Assembly (NCBI GenBank): GCA_937893205.1
Contig: CALBJU010000057.1
Coordinates: forward strand, 1 to 8,612
DNA: 8,612 bases
Reading direction: 5' to 3'
Source: an uncultured Bacteroidota bacterium
GTDB taxonomy: Bacteria; Bacteroidota; Rhodothermia; Rhodothermales; UBA10348
The translations under genes and the position numbers were made by a program. The notes under the pieces were generated by a model. The model saw nothing but the letters and a program-made list of their open reading frames with translations. It was not told where the DNA came from and did not search any database. Below, in pieces: positions 1 to 7,209 of this stretch (within the stretch, counting starts at the first letter, position 1; each line of letters starts with the position of its first letter).

Positions 1-135
1 GGCCGTTGGGATCAATCATCCAACCATCTGAATCGAGCAGGCCTGGTCTTAGGACCACCCCACCGAGCACTTCAGCCGGATCATATTACCTGATCAAGAG
101 GTTCGGCTGCATAACTCACTTAACCGTTGGGACCC

Positions 136-1530
136 ATGAGAAGAGCTCATCTTGGAACGATTGTGATCCTCCTTGCGGCCGTCTGCGTCGTGCCGCTGAA
201 ACCAGCGACGGCGCAACAGCCCGCCACGGCGACCCCAGAACAACGTTTTTTTGACTGGACGGAGCTGGAACATGATCTCGCCGTGTATGAGAATCGTCGC
301 CAGCTCATGGCGCAGACCCTGTACGAGCAGGGCGTAGACTATTTCATGGTCCCGAGCGCCCATGGACGATCACATGGAACGACATTCCGCCAGACAAACG
401 ATTTTATGTACTTCACGGGGCTGGAACTGCCCCACTCCGTCCTTGTGATGGATGTAAAAGGGGAACGATCGATCATTTATGCCCCTCGCCGAGATTCCCG
501 TTTTGAGAGTGCTTCGCGAGCGAATGACTTTCCCGGTCGTCCGCTGGCCGACGATCCGAAAATTGGGCTTATGGCTGGGATCAGCGAACTGCAACCTTAC
601 ACAGATTTCGAAGGGGTGCTCGCCTCGTGGATTGGTGAGGATCGGAGGCTGTCGATAAATCTCGGAAGACCGGGCATGATTTCTTCGGTCGAAAAAGACT
701 TTATCATGGATTGGAATCCCGCGATGACGATGCTGAGTCGCATTCTTGAACTACACCCCGGGGTTACTCTGGAGAACGCGTATGATGCCATCGCGCGCTT
801 GAGAATGGTCAAGAGCCCCGAGGAAATCGATCTCCTGCGTAGAGTAATCTCACTGACAGAGCAGGCAATACAACATGCTGCGGGATTTGTCAGGGAGGGC
901 GTAGATGAGAGAATGCTCGAAGCCGAGCTTGAAGCCGTCTACAAGCGAGGCGGGGCGCAGCGGCTGTCTTTCTCTTCCATTATCAAATCGGGGCCGAATT
1001 CGCTTTGGCCGTGGAGAATTCTCGCGGCGCACCATGATCGACGTAATCGCCAGATGAACGACGGCGATCTGGTAATATTTGACGTTGGAACGGAGCTGAA
1101 CTACTACATCAGCGACGTTGGAAGGACGTTTCCTGTTTCTGGATCCTTCACGGCGCAGCAGACCGAAAAACTGTCCATGATAACCGCGGTGTCCGATGCG
1201 GTAATAGCAGCCGTTCGCCCGGGCACAACTTTGTCACAACTCCTGCAGATCGCTGTAGCTGCAACTCCAGAAAACGAGCGTCAATACATGCAAACGGGAA
1301 GTTTTTTCGGGCATCACATCGGCATGACGGCTGGAGACCCGAGCTTGATTGGGGCCACGCTCGAATCCGGCATGGTGTTCACAATCGAACCGTGGTACTA
1401 CAATCATCATGACGAAATTTCTGTATTCATCGAAGATGTGATTCTTGTCACAGAAAGCGGTGCTCAAGTGTTGACCTCAGCATTACCGAGGGATCCTGAA
1501 GAACTCGCAGCGCTGGTCGGCAAGCGCTGA
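136..1530 (+). CDS. Secreted M24-family metallopeptidase (Xaa-Pro aminopeptidase-like)
   Basis: This is probably an exported dimetal aminopeptidase of the M24B (Xaa-Pro aminopeptidase/prolidase) group, acting on proline-containing peptides outside the cytoplasm. From the ATG at 136 it has 464 residues. It opens with MRRAHLG, a hydrophobic stretch and an ATA-QQ signal-peptidase-I-like site near residue 26. The N-terminal creatinase-like domain covers roughly residues 35-210 and the pita-bread catalytic domain about 220-464. All five expected metal ligands are visible: D316 (FDVG), D327 (SDVGRTF), H393 (GHHIG), E418 (FTIEP) and E433 (FIEDV). An in-frame TTG at 127 would add three residues; I chose ATG because it starts directly at the basic signal-peptide n-region. 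Neither start has a good ribosome binding site. The His equivalent to E. coli PepP H361 appears to be Gly, and the Arg before the last ligand appears to be Phe, so exact specificity is uncertain. The family call is firm. Confidence 0.92.
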   Translation: MRRAHLGTIVILLAAVCVVPLKPATAQQPATATPEQRFFDWTELEHDLAVYENRRQLMAQTLYEQGVDYFMVPSAHGRSHGTTFRQTNDFMYFTGLELPHSVLVMDVKGERSIIYAPRRDSRFESASRANDFPGRPLADDPKIGLMAGISELQPYTDFEGVLASWIGEDRRLSINLGRPGMISSVEKDFIMDWNPAMTMLSRILELHPGVTLENAYDAIARLRMVKSPEEIDLLRRVISLTEQAIQHAAGFVREGVDERMLEAELEAVYKRGGAQRLSFSSIIKSGPNSLWPWRILAAHHDRRNRQMNDGDLVIFDVGTELNYYISDVGRTFPVSGSFTAQQTEKLSMITAVSDAVIAAVRPGTTLSQLLQIAVAATPENERQYMQTGSFFGHHIGMTAGDPSLIGATLESGMVFTIEPWYYNHHDEISVFIEDVILVTESGAQVLTSALPRDPEELAALVGKR

Positions 1531-1671
1531 TGTCTACGATACTTGCGCGGTGCGCCAGTCAGCATTTTTCAGAAGAAGGAATTACCATGTGGCTCTTGTT
1601 CGGCCCGCGAGCTTCCCGCAATGACGGATATCATCGCCGAATAGATACACCCACACAAAAGGCGCGAAGAA

Positions 1672-2139
1672 ATGAAAAAGTGGATCTCGATCGGATTGGC
1701 CGCTGTAGTTCTGTTGATCGGTACGTTCGTTGTCGTAAAGAAAGTCTCACCCGTATCGTGGGGATGGTGGGGTACTTATAACAGCAGCGCAAGCGTTGCG
1801 TTGAAAGGACATGACCCGGTTGCTTACTTCACTTCCGGCGAGGCTACGCTTGGTGACAGTGAGATATCATTCGACTGGGGCGACGCAACGTGGAATTTCT
1901 CAACCGCTGAGAATAAAGCAATGTTTGCGCAAGATCCGGTGTCCTATGCGCCACAGTTTGGGGGATTCTGTTCGTTTGCGATGAGCAAAGGATTTACGGC
2001 CGATATCTCCCCGGACGCATGGCATATCGAAGCGGGAAAACTGTACGTATTCGCGGATCAGAACGTCAGAGACGACTGGGTTTCCAGTATCGGTGAAGGC
2101 TCCCTCGACGCGTTAACCACAAATTGGGCGACGCGATAG
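1672..2139 (+). CDS. Membrane-anchored YHS-domain protein
   Basis: A 155-residue protein with a short basic start (MKKW), one hydrophobic segment at about residues 6-23 and a YHS domain at about 40-135. There is no lipobox cysteine, so it is probably an uncleaved single-pass inner-membrane protein or a secreted one, with the domain outside the cytoplasm. YHS signatures are KGHDPVAYF (residues 45-53), ATWNFST, the QDPVSYAPQFGGFC block (about 87-100) and a WHIEAGKLYVF segment (117-127). YHS domains occur in heavy-metal-related and redox proteins, but stand-alone exported members like this have no established reaction, so I give no function. The ATG at 1672 is preceded by GCGAAGAA, a weak purine-rich ribosome site, and directly precedes the transmembrane segment. 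The gene lies 141 nt after the M24 peptidase on the same strand. An out-of-frame ORF (1530-1781) overlaps its 5' end. Confidence 0.88.
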   Translation: MKKWISIGLAAVVLLIGTFVVVKKVSPVSWGWWGTYNSSASVALKGHDPVAYFTSGEATLGDSEISFDWGDATWNFSTAENKAMFAQDPVSYAPQFGGFCSFAMSKGFTADISPDAWHIEAGKLYVFADQNVRDDWVSSIGEGSLDALTTNWATR

Positions 2140-2170
2140 CGACTGCCGGTATGAGACTGACGGACGCGAA

Positions 2171-2185
2171 TCCACAACAAGTGGA
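2171..2185. terminator. Short hairpin between convergent genes (weak terminator candidate)
   Basis: TCCAC-AACAA-GTGGA forms a 5-bp stem with a 5-nt loop in the 46-nt gap between the convergent YHS gene and the M49-like lipoprotein gene, ending directly at the latter's stop codon. Neither strand has a T-run after it, so it is not a canonical intrinsic terminator. Its position is the only argument for a role in ending either transcript. Confidence 0.2.
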
Positions 2186-3892
2186 CTAGTTGCCCACGAT
2201 CGCCAGACCCTGTTTGAAGACGATGTCAACCGGGATACCCTCGTCAGAGAGTCTGTCCAAATCCATTTGGAGTCGGCTTCCTACCCGAGCGTATTCGTCG
2301 ACAAAAGCCGATACACCGTCATAATCACCATCGCCCTGGAATCGAAGGATTTTCTCCGTCAGAGCGTTCATCGCGTCGATCATCTTATCGTAGTCTGCGC
2401 TGTACGTTCCGGTTTCTTCATCACGCGTGAAGGCACCCATCTCACTGAAATAGTTGAAACGGATCATATTTGCCCGGCCGTGCGCACTCGATGCACCAAA
2501 TCGGATCGAGCGAAAAATGCTCGCCAGAAAGGTCACCATGTTTTCGCGGATATCCGCTTCGATTTCGCCTTCTTCGATCAACTTGGAGACCATATACAGT
2601 CCGAGAACGTCTGCCTTTCCTTCTTCGAGCGCCGAAGCGTGCTCCTTGAGAGCACCGCGAACAGTTGAAGAACCATCCAGCGTGTTCTTGATGCCAAGAC
2701 CGTGCGCTACTTCATGGAACATGGTATTTCCGAAGAACGCGTTAAATGAAATGTATTCCCGCTGGTCGTCGACGATCAGAACTTTGGAAATGGGGACGAG
2801 AATCTTGTCGAATTTGGCTTGCATCGAATTCTTGAGCTGCAAGCGGCGCGTACCCTTCTGAAGCTGAACCTCTTCGTCGTTGGGCAGATTGATGGCGATC
2901 GTCTTGGATCCGGCGTTGGTATCACCGGCGTAGTAGATCACATCATAGGCGTTCAGATCAGAATCCGTTCCTGGCGTTTCCTGCTTGTATTCAGGTGGAA
3001 CGGGAAGCCCTTCCTGGAGCATGGGAAGAAGGGAGGCATAACGGGATAGCCGATCACTCCAACTCAAATCCTTGATGAGAACGAATGCTTCCGCCGCGGC
3101 TTTGTATCCATAGAGGCCATCCTCATAGGTCTCAATCGGCCCGATGACGATGTCGATGCGGTTGTCCTTCATGTCCATCCACGCGAAGTCGCTCTCCTGA
3201 TAGTCAGAAGAGGTCAGTGCCTCTGCGCGAAGTTCGAGATAGCGCTTCAATCCGGGCTCGTCGGCAAAAACCGATGCAGCGCGAAGCTCATGCGCAGCGC
3301 GCTCCATGTGCTCAGAAAACACATCGTGATAAGCAATTGGTGTCAAGCTCTCATCAGCATCGCGCACGACCATCGTGTAGAGGCTTGCCAGGTCTGAATT
3401 CGATGCAGCAGCGGCTTCAAATTCTTCTTTGGACATGTCCGAAGGGTACATGTTGGCTCCGGCCGGCTTGTCCCCCACTCCGTCGATGAACGGCGCATTG
3501 CCATCGATGCGGTCCCAGGGGCCGTAATTGATTTGCGCAAACTCGCGAAGGGCAGGGTCTTCGATCGAGCCAAGAAGTTCGTCACGATCTCCGTATGTCT
3601 GCATCCAGAAGATGGCCTCCATTTCGTCGGCAGCCGCAAACAGATGGGGAAGCATTTTACACTCATTCTCGGTCAGAACACTTAGATCGGTCGTAAGCGT
3701 GAATGAGGTGTATTTCGAAAGCAATCCACGACCATAATCTGATCCTTCCGTCATGGTTACATCAATGCTGTTCATGGATTCCTCGTTCGAAAGAGACGCT
3801 GCGCAGTCGAACGAATCCGAAGACCCGGTGCCATTCTGGCATCCGAAAAGTAGCAGGACTGCTCCGCAAATCAGAAGCGTGATTCGATTCAT
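2186..3892 (-). CDS. M49-like (dipeptidyl-peptidase III-related) zinc metallopeptidase lipoprotein
   Basis: A 568-residue predicted lipoprotein. The start MNRITLLICGAVLLLFGC is a type II signal peptide with the lipidated Cys at 18; Gln at +2 suggests outer-membrane sorting in classical rules. The mature part is rich in acidic residues. Catalytic features are HEVAH at 393-397 (two zinc His and the general base Glu394) and EEGKAD at 423-428 (third zinc ligand, a Glu). Upstream, GPIETYEDGLYGYKAA at about 251-266 resembles the conserved GPxExYED segment of the DPP III/MutT-associated M49-like group. True DPP III enzymes carry HExxGH, whereas this has HExxH, so it belongs to a related branch and dipeptidyl-peptidase activity is not assured. 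The ATG at 3892 has a good ribosome site (AAAGGT, 7 nt upstream). It lies 44 nt downstream of the DEAD-box helicase gene and may be the last gene of that operon. Confidence 0.85.
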   Translation of the reverse strand: MNRITLLICGAVLLLFGCQNGTGSSDSFDCAASLSNEESMNSIDVTMTEGSDYGRGLLSKYTSFTLTTDLSVLTENECKMLPHLFAAADEMEAIFWMQTYGDRDELLGSIEDPALREFAQINYGPWDRIDGNAPFIDGVGDKPAGANMYPSDMSKEEFEAAAASNSDLASLYTMVVRDADESLTPIAYHDVFSEHMERAAHELRAASVFADEPGLKRYLELRAEALTSSDYQESDFAWMDMKDNRIDIVIGPIETYEDGLYGYKAAAEAFVLIKDLSWSDRLSRYASLLPMLQEGLPVPPEYKQETPGTDSDLNAYDVIYYAGDTNAGSKTIAINLPNDEEVQLQKGTRRLQLKNSMQAKFDKILVPISKVLIVDDQREYISFNAFFGNTMFHEVAHGLGIKNTLDGSSTVRGALKEHASALEEGKADVLGLYMVSKLIEEGEIEADIRENMVTFLASIFRSIRFGASSAHGRANMIRFNYFSEMGAFTRDEETGTYSADYDKMIDAMNALTEKILRFQGDGDYDGVSAFVDEYARVGSRLQMDLDRLSDEGIPVDIVFKQGLAIVGN

Positions 3893-3899
3893 CGTAAAT

Positions 3900-3905
3900 A
3901 CCTTT
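3900..3905 (-). promoter_or_regulatory. Ribosome binding site of the M49-like lipoprotein gene
   Basis: AAAGGT on the minus strand with a 7-nt spacer to the ATG at 3892. It supports that start and is one of only two clear Shine-Dalgarno sequences among the minus-strand genes here. Confidence 0.6.
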
Positions 3906-3936
3906 GCACTTTTTCGATTAGACCTCTGTAGCTCAG

Positions 3937-5442
3937 CTAGCGTCGCGATCGAGAGCCGCCGCCCCGGTCCTGGCCTCTCCCCTCTTCTCTATTATCGTCA
4001 TTTCGACCGCCTTGGCCCGAAACCGGACGCTTGTGGAGCGTCTCGTGGTAAAGATCGTCCAACAGCATGGCAAGCAGTTCGGGCTCTTCATCTGCGAGGT
4101 TTCCGACCAGGGGTAGGAAGCGTTGCATCCGCTCTTTTTCAAGATTGGATAGATCTCTGAAGGTAGATTCCAGCACGACGGTCAATCTGTCCGTAACGCG
4201 TTGGGCTACATCATCATCTCCTGGTACATCGTGTTGTGTCATGGGAATGGAATAGCGCTGCCCAATGGCAAGCAGTGCTCTTTGTTCTTCAATGGAAATG
4301 AGTACCAGTGCGGTTCCGGTTTTTCCGGCTCGAGCCGTTCGACCGGCCCGATGCACATAGTATTCGTGGTCCTGAGGCAGATCGTACATGATCACGTGAC
4401 TCAGGTCGGAAATATCGATGCCCCTTGCCGCGACATCCGTCGCCACCAAGAATCGAAGTTTACCGTCTCGGATCTTTTGCATCACCTTTTCGCGAGCCTT
4501 CTGCGAGAGGTCTCCAGAAAGGATGTCTGCATCAAATCCATAGTTCTTGAGAAACTGACCCAGGTACTCAACATCCCGCTTGGTGTTGGCAAAGATGATG
4601 GCTGATTCAGGGTTCTCCATTTCGATAAGCCGCGCAAGGACGCGATCCTTGGCCATCTTCTCAACCCGGTAATAGCGATGTTCGATGGCATCCACGCTTA
4701 CGTTTCCCGTGCTGAGGGAAAGGAAACCGGGATTGTTCAGAAATTGCCTCGACAGATAGCGGACGCGCCTCGGAATGGTAGCGCTGAACATACAGGATTG
4801 CCGTTTTGGAGGCAGGTAACGCTTCAATTTGAGCATATCGGGGTAGAAACCCATCGACAGCATCTCATCTGCTTCGTCAAACACCATCATCCGGAGATCG
4901 TCCAGGATGAGTCGGCCCTGCTGGATATGATCCAGGACCCGTCCCGGGGTTCCGATGATTACCTGCACGCCGGCCTTCAGAGCTTTTATCTGCGGTTCGT
5001 ATTTGACGCCGCCATATATCACAACGCTCGTGAACGAGTGTGCGGCGCATAGGACCTCAAATTCCTCATGAATCTGCCGCGCCAATTCGCGTGTCGGAGA
5101 CAGAACGAGCGCCTGAGCTCCCTTCTGATTTTCGTCGAGCAGATTGAACAGGGGAAGCAGAAAAGCGCCAGTCTTTCCCGAGCCGGTTTGAGATTGAACG
5201 ATCAGATCCTGACCATTGAGCAGATAGGGAATGGCCTTCTGCTGAACCGGCATCAGCTCCTTCCATCCTATCGACTCGACAGCTTCGCGCAATTTGTCGG
5301 GGAGGTTCGAAACCGTAGCAGAGGGCAGGGGCGGATCGGGCTCAGCAAAAATACTACGGGCCTTCTCTTCACTTCGCTCAGCCTGAGCTCGCGTTGTCAG
5401 ATCAATTCCCGTAATGAAGCTCCTTTTAGGGCCGTTGGACAT
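3937..5442 (-). CDS. DEAD-box ATP-dependent RNA helicase (DeaD/CsdA/RhlE type)
   Basis: A 501-residue cytoplasmic RNA helicase that uses ATP to unwind short RNA duplexes, probably in ribosome assembly, mRNA decay or cold adaptation. All core motifs are present in order: Q motif (Gln67), motif I SQTGSGKT (84-91), PTREL (116-120), GG (144-145), TPGR (165-168), DEAD (189-192), SAT (220-222), IIFANTKRD (282-290), motif V VATDVAARGID (333-343) and motif VI HRAGRTAR (364-371). A helical region follows at about 410-470, then a Gly/Arg/Asp-rich tail ending SRSRR that probably binds RNA. It is shorter than E. coli DeaD, and I see no DbpA-type RNA-binding domain. The roughly 40-residue charged N-terminal extension precedes the Q motif. 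The gene starts 41 nt after the fabG stop, in the position where acpP usually lies. No Shine-Dalgarno sequence is visible before the ATG; a tandem repeat fills the gap. The exact paralogue (deaD, rhlE, cshA) cannot be decided, so I give no symbol. Confidence 0.95.
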   Translation of the reverse strand: MSNGPKRSFITGIDLTTRAQAERSEEKARSIFAEPDPPLPSATVSNLPDKLREAVESIGWKELMPVQQKAIPYLLNGQDLIVQSQTGSGKTGAFLLPLFNLLDENQKGAQALVLSPTRELARQIHEEFEVLCAAHSFTSVVIYGGVKYEPQIKALKAGVQVIIGTPGRVLDHIQQGRLILDDLRMMVFDEADEMLSMGFYPDMLKLKRYLPPKRQSCMFSATIPRRVRYLSRQFLNNPGFLSLSTGNVSVDAIEHRYYRVEKMAKDRVLARLIEMENPESAIIFANTKRDVEYLGQFLKNYGFDADILSGDLSQKAREKVMQKIRDGKLRFLVATDVAARGIDISDLSHVIMYDLPQDHEYYVHRAGRTARAGKTGTALVLISIEEQRALLAIGQRYSIPMTQHDVPGDDDVAQRVTDRLTVVLESTFRDLSNLEKERMQRFLPLVGNLADEEPELLAMLLDDLYHETLHKRPVSGQGGRNDDNREEGRGQDRGGGSRSRR

Positions 5443-5451
5443 AAACTATTT

Positions 5452-5486
5452 GACAGTGGTTACAATTAAGACAGGTGTTACAATTA
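5452..5486. repeat. Tandem imperfect 17-bp direct repeat in the fabG-helicase gap
   Basis: GACAGTGGTTACAATTA (5452-5468) and GACAGGTGTTACAATTA (5470-5486) match at 15 of 17 positions, the two differences being adjacent (TG versus GT), with an 18-bp period. The right-hand copy runs into the fabG stop codon (5484-5486) and the left-hand copy ends 9 nt before the helicase ATG. On the transcribed minus strand each unit reads TAATTGTAAC...CTGTC. A period near two helical turns fits two binding sites for one regulator, but a slippage duplication is equally possible. Confidence 0.7.
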
Positions 5487-6233
5487 CATGGCTAGGCCAC
5501 CGTCCACGTGCAGCACGTGACCAGTGACATAGGAAGCTTCGTCGGATGAAAGATACAGCACGGCCGACGCGATATCAGCCGGTGTTGCAGCGCGCCGAAC
5601 GGGGACCGCGCCCAACATGGCCTCTCGGGCCGCGTCAGAGAGATTGGAGGTCATGTCGGTCTCGACATATCCTGGCGCTACCACATTGACTGTGATACCC
5701 CGTGCACCCAATTCTTTTGCAAGGCTTTTGGAAAAACCGATGATGCCGGCTTTCGAAGCCGCATAATTGGTCTGTCCTGCATTTCCCGTGACTCCCACAA
5801 TCGAAGACATGTTGACTATGCGCCCGCTGCGCTGGCGCATCATTGGGCGATAGGCCGCTTTAGAATAGTTGAAAACGCTCTTCAGATTGGTACCAACCAC
5901 GGTATCAAAATCTTCCTCGCTCATCCGCAGCATCAGACCGTCGCGGGTGACTCCAGCGTTATTGATGAGGATGTCGATGGATCCCCAGTCGGCGACGATC
6001 TGGGCCACTGCCGCTTCAGCAGCCGCAAAGTCAGCTGCGTCAGCCTGAAATGCCTTTGCTTTCCCACCGGCCTCGCTCAGCTGTGATACCAATGCTTCGG
6101 CTTCTTCGGTGGAGGATCGGTACGTGAACGCGACGTTGGCTCCGCCAGCCGCAAATCGCTCGACGATCGCCCTTCCAATTCCTCTGGTGCCGCCGGTAAC
6201 GAGTACGTTTTTGTCTTTAAAATCTGCTTCCAT
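5484..6233 (-). CDS. fabG: 3-oxoacyl-[acyl-carrier-protein] reductase FabG
   Basis: A 249-residue short-chain dehydrogenase/reductase of usual FabG length. It catalyses NADPH-dependent reduction of beta-ketoacyl-ACP to beta-hydroxyacyl-ACP in the fatty acid elongation cycle, as a cytoplasmic homotetramer in the family. The Rossmann nucleotide motif is TGGTRGIG (13-20), the structural NNAG is at 91-94, and the active site is Asn116, Ser144, Tyr157 and Lys161 (YAASK). The C-terminus GHVLHVDGGLAM is typical for FabG. It lies 28 nt downstream of fabD. The chosen ATG at 6233 gives the standard MEADFKDKNVLVTGG start; another ATG at 6240 is out of frame. The ribosome site is weak. The two stated neighbours fabD and fabH make FabG, rather than another SDR, the clear call. 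Confidence 0.95.
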   Translation of the reverse strand: MEADFKDKNVLVTGGTRGIGRAIVERFAAGGANVAFTYRSSTEEAEALVSQLSEAGGKAKAFQADAADFAAAEAAVAQIVADWGSIDILINNAGVTRDGLMLRMSEEDFDTVVGTNLKSVFNYSKAAYRPMMRQRSGRIVNMSSIVGVTGNAGQTNYAASKAGIIGFSKSLAKELGARGITVNVVAPGYVETDMTSNLSDAAREAMLGAVPVRRAATPADIASAVLYLSSDEASYVTGHVLHVDGGLAM

Positions 6234-6261
6234 TCGCCATTCTATCTGTTATTCGTGTCGG

Positions 6262-7209
6262 TTAGGTCGATTCTATGTCCGCGGTCGTAGATACAGATCG
6301 CGTCGCGAATTCCCTTCCAAGCGTTCTCTTGACGAGTCCGCACAAGACCTTTCCGGCTCCTATCTCGACGAAGTTACTCGCGCCATCTGCTTGCATCGCA
6401 CCAAGGGTCTGTGCCCAAAGTACAGGAGCTGTCAGTTGCTCGACCAGCCGGAGCCGGATCTCATCAGGATCCGTGGTAGAGCGAGCCGTCACATTGCAGT
6501 AGATGGGACAGGAAGGAGAATCGATATTGAGCGCGGCGAGCGCTTCAGTGAGCCCCCCCGTCGCATCGTCCATCAGCGGCGAATGAAACGCTCCCGATAC
6601 CGGGAGAGGAAGCGCTCGCCGCGCACCACGTTCAGGCGCCATCTCGATAGCGCGTGAAACCGCATCTACGTCTCCCGAAATGACCACTTGTCCCGGTGAG
6701 TTGAAGTTGGCCGCGCGAACAATCCCGTCCTGAGAGGCATCTGCGCAGAGTTTCTCGACATCCGCATCCTCCATTCCAAGAATGGCCGCCATTGATCCGG
6801 GTCGAATCTTGCCAGCACCAGCCATGAGTTCACCACGCAGGCGAACCGTCCGAAGTCCATCCTCGAAGTTGATGGCTCCCGCAGCTGCCAGAGCGCTGTA
6901 TTCTCCGAGGCTGTGACCTGCCACCATCTCTGGCTTCAGAGCACCGCCTTTGATGGCAGCGAAAGCCGCTAGAGAGTGCACAAAGAGAGCTGGCTGGGTA
7001 TTCTGGGTCTGCGTCAACCGCTCCCTGGATAGCTCCGCTTCTGATTCATCCTTCGACCCGAACATGATATCTGTCAACGAAAAGCCAAGTACTTCGTCGG
7101 CTCGCTCCAGAACGGCGCGGGCAGGCGGGCTGGATTCATACAGGTCGGCAGCCATCCCGACAAATTGAGAGCCTTGCCCTGGAAATAAAAACGCCGTTTT
7201 CGACATCAT
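6262..7209 (-). CDS. fabD: Malonyl-CoA:ACP transacylase FabD
   Basis: A 315-residue acyltransferase that moves the malonyl group from malonyl-CoA to acyl carrier protein, supplying the extender for FabH and the elongating synthases. Visible motifs are FPGQGSQ (9-15, oxyanion-hole glutamine), GHSLGE (98-103) with nucleophile Ser100, Arg125 for the malonyl carboxylate, and GAFHS with catalytic His209. The length matches the family. The first ATG (7209) directly abuts the fabH stop codon and a second ATG follows at 7206; a GGAG motif inside the end of fabH (7215-7218) has a 5-nt or 8-nt spacer to them, so either could be used. The zero-gap arrangement points to translational coupling with fabH. 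A run of seven G (minus strand, 6553-6559) lies in the coding sequence, but the frame is intact. Confidence 0.95.
   Translation of the reverse strand: MMSKTAFLFPGQGSQFVGMAADLYESSPPARAVLERADEVLGFSLTDIMFGSKDESEAELSRERLTQTQNTQPALFVHSLAAFAAIKGGALKPEMVAGHSLGEYSALAAAGAINFEDGLRTVRLRGELMAGAGKIRPGSMAAILGMEDADVEKLCADASQDGIVRAANFNSPGQVVISGDVDAVSRAIEMAPERGARRALPLPVSGAFHSPLMDDATGGLTEALAALNIDSPSCPIYCNVTARSTTDPDEIRLRLVEQLTAPVLWAQTLGAMQADGASNFVEIGAGKVLCGLVKRTLGREFATRSVSTTADIEST

Noticed and set aside
160..200. Cys in the M24 signal peptide (LLAAVC) as a lipobox
   Set aside because: Val at -1 does not fit the lipobox consensus, and an ATA-QQ signal peptidase I site lies further on.
1526..1569. Possible intrinsic terminator after the M24 gene: GCTGA (1526-1530) pairing with TCAGC (1559-1563), inner GCGC-GGT-GCGC (1545-1555), followed by ATTTTT
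   Set aside because: The outer stem is only 5 bp with a 28-nt interior and the inner stem is 4 bp with a 3-nt loop. The T-run is right, but the structure is too weak to call without a folding calculation.
3927..3940. TGTAGCTCAGCTAG, which resembles the D-arm region of a tRNA and could hint at a tRNA fragment or attachment site
   Set aside because: No acceptor stem, anticodon arm or T-arm follows, and the sequence runs straight into the helicase stop codon and coding tail. It is a short chance match.
3753..4160. Plus-strand ORFs of up to about 135 codons opposite the helicase and lipoprotein genes, and similar ones elsewhere in the minus-strand block
   Set aside because: They lie antisense to genes with complete conserved motifs, lack recognisable domains and are explained by the reading-frame bias of the real genes.
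5450..5484. Plus-strand promoter TTGACA with TACAAT
   Set aside because: The spacers (5 nt or 23 nt) are wrong for a sigma-70-type promoter, and no + strand gene follows.
6553..6559. Run of seven G (minus strand) in fabD as a phase-variation tract
   Set aside because: Seven bases is short for phase variation, the gene is essential in most bacteria, and the frame is intact.
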